Shown here: piece after piece, positions 51,159 through 58,740 of the stretch
How the letters are laid out: each line of letters begins with the position of its first letter
How positions within the stretch are numbered: position 1 is the first letter of the stretch
DNA from: Atopobium sp034113385
Lineage (GTDB): Bacteria > Actinomycetota > Coriobacteriia > Coriobacteriales > Atopobiaceae
DNA length: 64,000 nt
Assembly: GCF_034113385.1 (NCBI RefSeq)
Contig: NZ_JAXEXL010000002.1
Span: 1 to 64,000 of the forward strand
Direction: 5' to 3'
Position numbers and translations under genes: made by a program
Notes under the pieces: model-generated
What the model was told of the DNA's origin: nothing
What the model saw: the letters and a program-made list of their open reading frames with translations, nothing else
Databases searched by the model: none

Positions 51159-51968
51159 TTAGTCTTGGCAGGAAACCCTCTGAGCCAGTGAGCGAAGTGC
51201 AAAAATAATAACGAGAAGTGCTACAGAAAGCAGCACAATGGTGCCGCCTGGTTTAAGGCCAAGGTAGAAAGAAATGGTAAGGCCAACAAGGGTGGAAACA
51301 ACTCCTACGCTACAAGCAACTATGCAGGTAATCTTCCAGCTTTTTGCTAATTGGAGTGCGCAGGCAACAGGAATTACCATCATTGATGAGACCATGAGTG
51401 AGCCAACCGTGCGTGAAGCTACGGCAACTACTAGTGCAGTTACCGCTACAAAGGCAGCATTCATGACGGGTAAGTTGACGCCAGAAATGCGTGCTTGAGT
51501 TTCATCATAGGCAAGCAAAAACAGTGAGCGACGTGCAGTAATACAAAAGACTACTGCAACTACCGTAATGCCAAGCACAAACAAGGTTTCTTCGTTAGAT
51601 ACCGTGAGAATGCTGCCAAATAAGAAAGCACTAAAGTTTGCAGCATTCGGGACAAAGCCAGATAGCACGCCAGCCAAACCAATGCCAGCAGCAAGTACCA
51701 CAGCAACAGCAAGTTCGGATTGCTCCTTAAAGCGGCTGCGAATAGCTTCAACGCAAAACGCACCAGCTAAACAGGCGGCTGCCGCACCAAATACGGGATT
51801 AACGCCACCAATAAGGCCAGCGGCTACACCCGCAAGGGAAGTATGAGACAGTGCGTCACCTACCATGGAAAGTCTGCGCAGTACTACCGTTACGCCAATA
51901 AGTGGTAGCGCAATGCCCAGCAGCAGGCCAATGATAAGGCTACGCTGCATAAATGCGTACGCTAACAT
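51159..51968 (-). CDS. znuB: zinc ABC transporter permease
   Basis: A 269-residue ABC-3 permease with eight or so helices and the motif RRLSMVGDALSHTSLAGVAAGL (~residues 31-52). It ends the zur-znuA-znuC-znuB unit; its start directly abuts the ATPase stop. It is similar in plan to the adcB-type permease at 28098, so the chromosome holds two zinc importers. Confidence 0.9.
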   Translation of the reverse strand: MLAYAFMQRSLIIGLLLGIALPLIGVTVVLRRLSMVGDALSHTSLAGVAAGLIGGVNPVFGAAAACLAGAFCVEAIRSRFKEQSELAVAVVLAAGIGLAGVLSGFVPNAANFSAFLFGSILTVSNEETLFVLGITVVAVVFCITARRSLFLLAYDETQARISGVNLPVMNAAFVAVTALVVAVASRTVGSLMVSSMMVIPVACALQLAKSWKITCIVACSVGVVSTLVGLTISFYLGLKPGGTIVLLSVALLVIIFALRSLAQRVSCQD

Positions 51969-52685
51969 TTAGACCTCCTGCTTACTACAAGAAGACGTGG
52001 ACGCATGCAGACAACCGCCTTCTAGCATCATGCAACTGCCACCAGCAAGGTTAATGGCATCTTGATCATGCGTTACCAGCAAGATTGACAGCGCACGCTG
52101 CTGTTTAATGCTGTCAATGAGTTCAAAGAAGTCATGGGTACTTTGCTGGTCAATGCCGGTAGTTGGCTCGTCTAAAATAAGAAGATCAGGCAAAGAGGCC
52201 ATAGATGCTGCCAGTCGTACACGCTGCAATTGCCCTCCCGAGAGACTACCAATGATTTGATGGGCAAAGTCCTGCATACCTACCTGTTCCAACGCCTCAT
52301 ACGCACGGGTACGACGAGCCTTACTGCCGCGTATTTTTGTACAACTTGCTTGCACAAGCTCTAAAGAAGTAGCAGGAAAGCGAAGGGCACTGGTGGGTGG
52401 TAGTTGTTGAACATAGCCAACGCGTCCCCAGTTTTCAAAGCGTGAAGCATCAATGCCAAAAAGCTCTGCGGTTCCTTTTTGAGGAATAAGCTCACCAATG
52501 GCAGTTTTTATGAGCGTAGATTTACCTGCGCCATTGGCTCCAAGCAAAACCAACGTATCTCCCCAGTTGAGCGTGAGAGATACGTTGGACACTATTTGTT
52601 TTTTGCCCAAACGCACACTTACCTGAGTAAGCGATAAGGGCGGCGCGGCAAGAGTACTATATTCACCGCGCGGGTCGTTTATCAC
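51969..52685 (-). CDS. znuC: zinc ABC transporter ATPase
   Basis: A 238-residue ATPase: Walker A GANGAGKST (~53-61), Q-loop GYVQQLPPT, signature LSGGQLQRVR, Walker B LLILDEPTTGID and switch His LVTHDQDA. The tail has GGCLHASTSSCSKQ, a Cys/His end like that of the other zinc ATPase here. It overlaps znuA by 4 bases. Confidence 0.9.
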   Translation of the reverse strand: MINDPRGEYSTLAAPPLSLTQVSVRLGKKQIVSNVSLTLNWGDTLVLLGANGAGKSTLIKTAIGELIPQKGTAELFGIDASRFENWGRVGYVQQLPPTSALRFPATSLELVQASCTKIRGSKARRTRAYEALEQVGMQDFAHQIIGSLSGGQLQRVRLAASMASLPDLLILDEPTTGIDQQSTHDFFELIDSIKQQRALSILLVTHDQDAINLAGGSCMMLEGGCLHASTSSCSKQEV

Positions 52686-53683
52686 GAAAGAGCACCTACC
52701 AGCTTCTTGAGATTAGAGCGCATGACCGAGAAGTAATCTTCGCCAGCAGCAATTTCATCATCACTCAAGCCCTCGAGTGGGTTGAATTCCTCCATTTTTG
52801 CGCCAGCTTCCTCGGCAATTGCCTTAGCTACTTTGGGGCTTACCAGTTCTTCACTAAAGATAGTGGTTACCTTGTTCTTTTTAACGTAATCCGCAATCTC
52901 TGCCATGCGCTTTGCATCGGGCTCAGCTTCAGCATCAATATCTCCAATGGAGTACTGGGTCAGACCGTACCTGTTACAAAGGTACCCAAAAGCGGCATGA
53001 GAAACCACAACAGTTTTCTGAGAAGTGGTTTTAAGCTGCTCAGCAAACTCGGCATCTAGCTTGTCACATTCAGCTTCCCATTTAGCAAAGTTGGCAGTGT
53101 AAGTATCCTTGTTGGCGGAGTCAAGTTTAACCAGGCTATTCATGATGTTTTTCATCTCTGCCTTGGCGTTTTGCGGGTCAAGCCAAACATGAGGGTCATA
53201 GGCGCCATGGTCATGATCATGTTCTTCTTCCTTATGATCATGCTCTTTTTCATGCTCATGTTCGGGGTCTGTTTTGGCGGCTTCGAGCAGAGTAATGCCA
53301 TCGGATGCAGCCAGCGCTTCTGGAGCGTTACTGCCTAGGCTCTTGAGGGTGTCATCTACCCAGTGCTCCATACCAGCTCCGTTATACACGAGCAGTTTGG
53401 CATCGGTAAAGCGAACCATGTCAGAAGTGGAAGGTTCCCAATCATGGGGCTCGGTACCAGTGGGGACGAGTGTCTTAACCTCGATTTTATCGCCACCAAT
53501 TTTTTGAGCAAAGTCTGCCATGGGATAAAAGCTTGCAAGTACCTGCAGCTTAGAGCCGCTGGCAGCACCATTGGTGGCAGTAGGCTTATTGCAGCCCGAA
53601 AGTCCTAGTAAGGCAGGGGCAACTACCAATGCCGTAGCTCCGCTCAAACGCAAAAAATCAGCGCGCGTCATGTTCTTGTGCAT
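52682..53683 (-). CDS. znuA: zinc ABC transporter binding lipoprotein with His-rich loop
   Basis: A 333-residue binding lipoprotein with lipobox LSGC (Cys31). Putative zinc ligands are His80 (TEPHDWEP), His165 (YDPHVWLDP) and His229 (VSHAAFGYL). A His/Glu/Asp-rich loop (residues ~142-159) is the hallmark of ZnuA. The ATG at 53683 is chosen because the longer frame (TTG at 53695) overlaps its ribosome site GGAGAAG. It lies 15 bases after zur on the same strand. Confidence 0.91.
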   Translation of the reverse strand: MHKNMTRADFLRLSGATALVVAPALLGLSGCNKPTATNGAASGSKLQVLASFYPMADFAQKIGGDKIEVKTLVPTGTEPHDWEPSTSDMVRFTDAKLLVYNGAGMEHWVDDTLKSLGSNAPEALAASDGITLLEAAKTDPEHEHEKEHDHKEEEHDHDHGAYDPHVWLDPQNAKAEMKNIMNSLVKLDSANKDTYTANFAKWEAECDKLDAEFAEQLKTTSQKTVVVSHAAFGYLCNRYGLTQYSIGDIDAEAEPDAKRMAEIADYVKKNKVTTIFSEELVSPKVAKAIAEEAGAKMEEFNPLEGLSDDEIAAGEDYFSVMRSNLKKLVGALS

Positions 53684-53698
53684 GCTCTTCTCCAAATC

Positions 53699-54109
53699 CT
53701 AGTGATTGGTGTGGTGAGAAAGGCAATCAGGACAAGTACCATATAAAACGGTTTTGTGCGAATCTACCTCAAAGCCATGGTGAGCCTTGATGTGCGAGGT
53801 AAAGTCATCCACCATGTTGCAAGCAAGGGGAAATGCCTTGCCGCACTCCAAACAAACGAGCTGAGCTGCATTTTGCTCGGGGGAGAGGCGATAGAGTGCT
53901 TCACCTCGAGGAGAGATGGCCTTAAGGAGCTCGTGCTTGGCAACCAGATGCTCCAAATTGCGATACACCGTGGTACGACCAATTTCGCTGCCAGCCGCAC
54001 GGAGGGCCTCATGCACACCGTCTACCGTGAGGTAGCGCTGAGTGTTATTGCTCAGGCAAGCGAGAATGTCTTCTCGCTGACGAGTTTTATAAGAGCCGCG
54101 CTGAGGCAT
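53699..54109 (-). CDS. zur: zinc uptake regulator Zur (Fur family)
   Basis: A 136-residue Fur-family repressor. Winged helix: TVDGVHEALRAAGSEIGRTTVYRNLEHL. Structural zinc Cys86/Cys89 (VCLECGK) and Cys126/Cys129 (TCPDC); His-rich C-terminus. It is cotranscribed with znuACB, so Zur is the likely identity. The open frame extends to 54157, but that start lies inside the operator-like palindrome; ATG 54109 has GAAAGG nine bases upstream. Confidence 0.88.
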   Translation of the reverse strand: MPQRGSYKTRQREDILACLSNNTQRYLTVDGVHEALRAAGSEIGRTTVYRNLEHLVAKHELLKAISPRGEALYRLSPEQNAAQLVCLECGKAFPLACNMVDDFTSHIKAHHGFEVDSHKTVLYGTCPDCLSHHTNH

Positions 54110-54133
54110 AGCAGGAACCTTTCTCGTTTTCAA

Positions 54134-54158
54134 TATGAAATCGAAAACCAATTTCATA
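54134..54158. promoter_or_regulatory. palindromic Zur box upstream of zur-znuACB
   Basis: TATGAAAT (54134-54141) and ATTTCATA (54151-54158) form an inverted repeat around CGAAAACCA. The core TGAAAT-x-G-x-AAACCAA recurs at 30601-30620 before the other zinc operon. It ends 25 bases before the zur start. Confidence 0.65.
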
Positions 54159-54367
54159 CTAGGACAATGAGAAGAGATGTCAATAATTTTTTTTAAGCTC
54201 TTCTTATGCTAATCGCATAACGTTGCAGGTAGTTTATACCCAAATGCAGAACTATGCCCAATCACACGGGATTTGCGCATAGCTTTATGTATAGATTTAC
54301 ACGTGAGGATGGGTATAGGGATGAGTATGGCAAACGTGCAGAGATGCTATGAACGTGGAGCTGCAAG

Positions 54368-55036
54368 ATGGAAAAACCAAGCGTATCAAGCGTATCAAGT
54401 GCGTCAAGGGTAGAGAGGAATGCAGCCCGTCAGCTGTTGTTTGCTCAGGCAACGGCAGGCACTCTGGAACGTGGACAAAATCTGTTTCATGTCGGAGAGG
54501 CTTGCGACACGTTGTGGCTGGTAGACTCGGGGCGCTTGCGCTTGGTGTCTGTGCTGCCCGACGGACGCGAGTTGGTGCGTGATGTGGTGAGCGCTGGAGA
54601 AACCATTGGTATGGCGTTGCTGGTAGATGGGGCAGCATATCCCTATACTGCGCAAGCGCTGGATGACGTGGAGTATAGACGGGTTTCTCGACAACAGGTG
54701 CTGGATTTGGTGGAGCATCAGCCTTTTGTAGCGTTGGCGATTTTGCAGGCGATGAGTGTAAAGTTGCGTCAGGCAAACGAGCGAAATGCTATGCTTGCTC
54801 AAAAGAATCCGCTGGTACGATTGGCAGCGTTTTTGTTGGAGCGGTCGGCGCGTTTACAATCAGAGTCCATTGAGCTAACGGTGGATGATTTGGGTGCTGC
54901 GTGCGGTATGCGTCGTGAGACGGCAAGCCGCAAGGTTGGTGAATTGTGTGATCTTGGGCTGGTTGAGCGCGTGGGTCAAAGTGGGATTAGGATTGTAGAC
55001 AAGGCGGGTTTGCAAAGGCTAGCTGGAAGAGTATAG
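54368..55036 (+). CDS. Crp/Fnr-family transcriptional regulator
   Basis: A 222-residue regulator. The cyclic-nucleotide-binding fold (residues ~30-140) has GQNLFHVGEACDTLWLVDSGRLRL and AGETIGMALLVDG; the C-terminal winged helix has LTVDDLGAACGMRRETASRKVGELCDLGLV. The N-terminus lacks the four Cys of iron-sulfur Fnr, so oxygen sensing by a cluster is unlikely; the ligand is unknown. It sits 9 bases before the dCMP deaminase gene and may be cotranscribed with it. An inverted CTATGC/GCATAG (54252-54282) lies upstream. Confidence 0.87.
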   Translation: MEKPSVSSVSSASRVERNAARQLLFAQATAGTLERGQNLFHVGEACDTLWLVDSGRLRLVSVLPDGRELVRDVVSAGETIGMALLVDGAAYPYTAQALDDVEYRRVSRQQVLDLVEHQPFVALAILQAMSVKLRQANERNAMLAQKNPLVRLAAFLLERSARLQSESIELTVDDLGAACGMRRETASRKVGELCDLGLVERVGQSGIRIVDKAGLQRLAGRV

Positions 55037-55045
55037 GGGAGTCAT

Positions 55046-55516
55046 ATGCCAGATAAGCGCAATGATGTTATTAGCTGGGACGAGTTCTTTATGAGGGTTG
55101 CTCTGGCAGCGGCCATGCGCTCCAAAGATCCGCGCACGCAGGTTGGTGCTTGCATTGCTGACAAGCATCATCGCATTTTGTCGGTGGGCTACAACGGCAC
55201 CCCTTCTGCAATCTCTGATGATGAGTTTCCTTGGGGTGATTCGAGCGATCCTTTGGACGATAAACATAGCTATGTGATTCATGCTGAGGCAAATGCCATC
55301 TTGAATTATCGTGGCAACCTTAAGGACATGCAGGGCGCTACGGTGTACGTAACGCTGTTCCCTTGTCATGAGTGCGCCAAGATGTTGGCTCAGGCAGGTA
55401 TTGGCGAGGTCGTGTACTCATCCGATAAATACAACGGTACAACCGATAATTTGATTGCGCGCCGCGTGCTGGAGAATTGCGGTATTGGTTTTAGGCAAGT
55501 GCTTGTTACTGATTAA
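55046..55516 (+). CDS. deoxycytidylate deaminase family protein
   Basis: A 156-residue zinc-dependent deaminase (dCMP deaminase/ComEB type) converting dCMP to dUMP for thymidylate synthesis. Zinc motifs: HAEANAIL (His and catalytic Glu, ~residues 75-82) and PCHECAKML (two Cys, ~103-111). GVGY-type N-terminal piece is ILSVGYNGTPSAISDDEF. AGGGGAG precedes the ATG. It is convergent with the ABC gene at 55523. Confidence 0.9.
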   Translation: MPDKRNDVISWDEFFMRVALAAAMRSKDPRTQVGACIADKHHRILSVGYNGTPSAISDDEFPWGDSSDPLDDKHSYVIHAEANAILNYRGNLKDMQGATVYVTLFPCHECAKMLAQAGIGEVVYSSDKYNGTTDNLIARRVLENCGIGFRQVLVTD

Positions 55517-55522
55517 TCGCAA

Positions 55523-57334
55523 TTAACCCTCGGCACTATCCAAAAATGCGCCGGTTTGGCGGTTCCACAGCTTGGAATATTCGCCGCCAGCCTCTGCAAG
55601 CTGTGCATGCGTGCCATCTTCAACAATCTTGCCGTCAGATAAAACCACAATGCGGTCTAAAGACGCAACGGTAGACAGACGGTGGGCAACCACAATGGCA
55701 GTACGGCCTTTCATGAGGTTTACCAGCGCGCTCTGTACCAAGGCTTCACTTTCTGAGTCAAGAGCAGAGGTTGCCTCATCCAACACTAAGATGGGGGCAT
55801 CAGTTAAAATGGCGCGCGCAATGGCAATGCGCTGGCGCTGACCGCCAGACAATTTAACCCCACGTTCACCAACCATGGTTTCCATACCCGCAGGAAGATG
55901 GTTAATAAACTCGAGTGCATTTGCCTGACGTGCGGCCTCATAGATTTGCTCGTCAGACGCGTCGGGACGGCCATAGGCAATATTCTCTTTAATGGAGCGA
56001 TGAAACAGCAACGCCTCTTGCGGTACGTATGCCACTTGTCTGCGCAAACTTTGCTGTGTGGCATGGCTAATATCCTGACCATCAATGTAGATGTGTCCAT
56101 CTTGGACATCAGACAAGCGCAGCAAAAGCTTGGTAAGCGTGGTTTTGCCAGAGCCAGAGTGGCCAACTAAACCAACGCGTTGACCAGCAGGAATGTGTAG
56201 GTTTAAATCTTCAAAGACCTTATCGTTTTGAGCGGCATCTATGTAGGCAAAGCCCAGATGATCAAAATCAATGGTGCCGTTGGTAACAACAAGAGGTTGT
56301 GCGTCAGGATCGTCTTCCACTAAGCGAGGCTCATCCAAGATTTTGGTCATTTCTGCGGCGTCACCGATGGCGCGGTTAATTCGTTGCATCATGGAATTGA
56401 TGTAGTTAAAACGCATGGACAACTGGTAGGTGTAGGTAAAAATCATAACCAGTGTACCAGCGGAAATGCCAAACCATGCGTTGCCGCCGGCTACAAAAAT
56501 AGATGTAACAAGCATGATGATGGTAATAAGACCACTCGTGGTAAAGCCGCGTTGCATCATGGCGCGCATGGAGCGATTGGCAGCGGTCATAGCCTGGGTA
56601 TCTGCGTCGTTAAAGAGCTGTTTTTCAAAGTCTTCTCGGCCACATGTTTTAACAGCCAAAATGTTGGTTACTGCATCAGAAAGGACGCCAGAAAGTTTGT
56701 TTTGCGCTGCGGAGGTCTCCACAGATAGAGGGACAATGCGCTGGTACATACGGGTGGCAACAATCACATAAAGCACGAGCATGATGGCTAGTAACACTAC
56801 AAAAGAGGGGACCACAGGAGCTAGCATAACAACCGTGCAAACAACTGAGGCAAGCGTAGGAATAAGTGAGTACACCACCACATCAACCAGGGCGGAATAG
56901 CCGCCCATAAACCGTGTGGTTTGCGATACAAGTGAGCCACCAAAACGGATGGTATGAAAGGTCATGGATTGGTTGGAAAGTGTGTCAAAACACAGGCGGG
57001 AGAGCTGGTAGTCTCCGTTAATTTCCAGTTTGTATACCGAGTAATCTTGCAGTTTGGAACAAATCTGCCCTACAGCATTAACGGCAAGTAGGGCTAGTAT
57101 GTAGCCACCAAATACTTGCCACACGCGGTTGGCGGGAACAAAAGATGCCTGGACGCGGTCTACAATAAGGCTCATGACCCAAGTATTTATGTAGGTAAGA
57201 AGCACTACATACGCAATAGAAGTAAAGACTGCTAAGGCGGCAGCACCTGGTTTAAGTTTAGTCACGCACCAAAAACGCCAGAGCGTACGGCGCACAACAG
57301 CTTTGTCAAGCTGCGTGGTAGAGCGGTAAGACAT
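55523..57334 (-). CDS. exporter-type ABC transporter (membrane plus ATPase)
   Basis: A 603-residue half-transporter probably working as a homodimer. Membrane domain ~residues 20-320 (six helices). ATPase: Walker A GHSGSGKTT (~390), Q-loop VAYVPQEALLFHRSI, signature LSGGQRQRIA, Walker B VLDEATSALDSES, switch His VAHRLSTV. Standard exporter motifs, unlike the pair at 20616-24161. The ATG at 57334 has GGAAGG upstream; 24 extra residues of the longer frame are discarded. It follows the CDF gene by 26 bases on the same strand, so they may be cotranscribed. Substrate unknown. Confidence 0.88.
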   Translation of the reverse strand: MSYRSTTQLDKAVVRRTLWRFWCVTKLKPGAAALAVFTSIAYVVLLTYINTWVMSLIVDRVQASFVPANRVWQVFGGYILALLAVNAVGQICSKLQDYSVYKLEINGDYQLSRLCFDTLSNQSMTFHTIRFGGSLVSQTTRFMGGYSALVDVVVYSLIPTLASVVCTVVMLAPVVPSFVVLLAIMLVLYVIVATRMYQRIVPLSVETSAAQNKLSGVLSDAVTNILAVKTCGREDFEKQLFNDADTQAMTAANRSMRAMMQRGFTTSGLITIIMLVTSIFVAGGNAWFGISAGTLVMIFTYTYQLSMRFNYINSMMQRINRAIGDAAEMTKILDEPRLVEDDPDAQPLVVTNGTIDFDHLGFAYIDAAQNDKVFEDLNLHIPAGQRVGLVGHSGSGKTTLTKLLLRLSDVQDGHIYIDGQDISHATQQSLRRQVAYVPQEALLFHRSIKENIAYGRPDASDEQIYEAARQANALEFINHLPAGMETMVGERGVKLSGGQRQRIAIARAILTDAPILVLDEATSALDSESEALVQSALVNLMKGRTAIVVAHRLSTVASLDRIVVLSDGKIVEDGTHAQLAEAGGEYSKLWNRQTGAFLDSAEG

Positions 57335-57360
57335 CCCAATCCTTCCTGCGTTTTTAGGTT

Positions 57361-58548
57361 CTATACTTCGATGCTCAAGAAGTTTTGATCGATAGTAATT
57401 TTGCACATGGCTTGTGGATAGCGCTTCATGACCATCTGGGCAATTGCCTGTTTGAGCTCTTCATCGGTCATAGGCAAATTAAGGGGGCGCACACAGTCAA
57501 AAATAATGTTGGTGTGCGTGGGACCAGGGACGCAGCGCAGGTCATGAATGGTAAGACGTGGATCAATAGAGCGCACGCGCCGTGCAATCCAGTTATGCAA
57601 ATCATCAAGATTGGGGTCGTTAGTTACTATGGGATCATAGTGCAATACGCACACAATGCCTTCTTCCTGAAAGCGTTGCTCAATGTTGTCTATGGTGTCA
57701 TGGCTTTGTAAGGGGTCAAGCTCTGCTGCCATCTCTACATGAGCGCTGATAAACACTCGTCCAGGGCCATAGTTGTGCACCATAAGATCATGGGTGCCCA
57801 AGACACCTTCGTAGCTCATGATGGCATCATGGATGTATTTCACCAGCTTAGGGTCTGGCGCAGATCCCAAAAGCGGATCGATAGTATCTTTAATCAGGCC
57901 AAAACCACTATATACAATGTATGTAGCAACAGCTAGGCCAGCCCAGCCATCAAAATTAAAGCCGATAAGTGCAGATAACAGGTTTGCCATTAAAACAGCT
58001 GAGGTGCTAATAACGTCATTGCGCGCGTCTACTGACGCGGCAATAAGCGCACTAGAATCGATTTTCTCACCAACGGACTCGTTAAACGAAGATAGATACA
58101 GTTTGGTTATGATGGACGCAACAAGGACAAGAGCAGCGGGAACACCAAAGTGGGCAGGTGTAGGACTTACAATCTTCTCAAGAGATGTTCTGAACAGCTC
58201 CACGCCAATGACCATGACAATAACAGCAACAACCAGGCCACTTAGGTATTCATAGCGACCATGACCGTAGGGGTGCTCAAGATCTGCTGGTTTAGCAGCC
58301 AACTTAAAGCCAAAGAGGGAAATGATATTACCGCCTGCATCAGAGAGGTTGTTAACGGCGTCTGCAAAGATAGAAACTGAACCGGATAGCAGGCCAACAA
58401 GTGCTTTAAACACAAACAAAACTCCGTTAAAGCCAATGCCTGCAAGCGCGGCGGCAGCGCCGTAAGCGCGACGGTCTTTGGGGTTTGTTAAGTCGGTTGC
58501 ACCGGGAGCCAAATGGCTCATAATCCATTGTTCCAACGTGGTATCCAT
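57361..58548 (-). CDS. cation diffusion facilitator, manganese-type
   Basis: A 395-residue proton-driven metal exporter. Membrane domain ~residues 30-245 with six helices; cytoplasmic dimerisation domain ~250-330 and a further ~65-residue C-terminal extension. The transport site reads N66-x-x-x-D70 in helix 2 (FADAVNNLSD) and D174-x-x-x-D178 in helix 5 (SVDARND). Zinc CDFs normally have HxxxD in both; N/D and D/D are found in manganese exporters such as MntE. So Mn2+ (or Fe2+) is the best guess. HPYGHGRYEYLSG lies after helix 2. No strong ribosome site is seen. Confidence 0.85.
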   Translation of the reverse strand: MDTTLEQWIMSHLAPGATDLTNPKDRRAYGAAAALAGIGFNGVLFVFKALVGLLSGSVSIFADAVNNLSDAGGNIISLFGFKLAAKPADLEHPYGHGRYEYLSGLVVAVIVMVIGVELFRTSLEKIVSPTPAHFGVPAALVLVASIITKLYLSSFNESVGEKIDSSALIAASVDARNDVISTSAVLMANLLSALIGFNFDGWAGLAVATYIVYSGFGLIKDTIDPLLGSAPDPKLVKYIHDAIMSYEGVLGTHDLMVHNYGPGRVFISAHVEMAAELDPLQSHDTIDNIEQRFQEEGIVCVLHYDPIVTNDPNLDDLHNWIARRVRSIDPRLTIHDLRCVPGPTHTNIIFDCVRPLNLPMTDEELKQAIAQMVMKRYPQAMCKITIDQNFLSIEV

Positions 58549-58740
58549 TTCAACTTGAGGCTCTGGTGTGCTTTACGGTGATATTTACCCAGTTGAGCTT
58601 TGGCTATCGTGCGAATTGGCTTTCTGAGAGAAAAAATGTCCGAACACACCGTTAGACTTAGTCCGTAAAACAGTTTGTAACACAAGCGGTGCTTCATGGG
58701 GCACCATGCTGCACTCAGATTTGATTTTTGCGGAGCATAC

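Noticed and set aside
54157..54157. ATG at 54157 as the zur start
   Set aside because: It falls within the operator palindrome and adds 16 residues absent from Fur-family proteins; ATG 54109 has a ribosome site.
54297..54776. A Pro/His-rich minus-strand frame opposite the Crp/Fnr gene
   Set aside because: Composition is the complement of Arg/Gly/Trp-rich coding sequence. The plus-strand protein has a full sensor domain and HTH.
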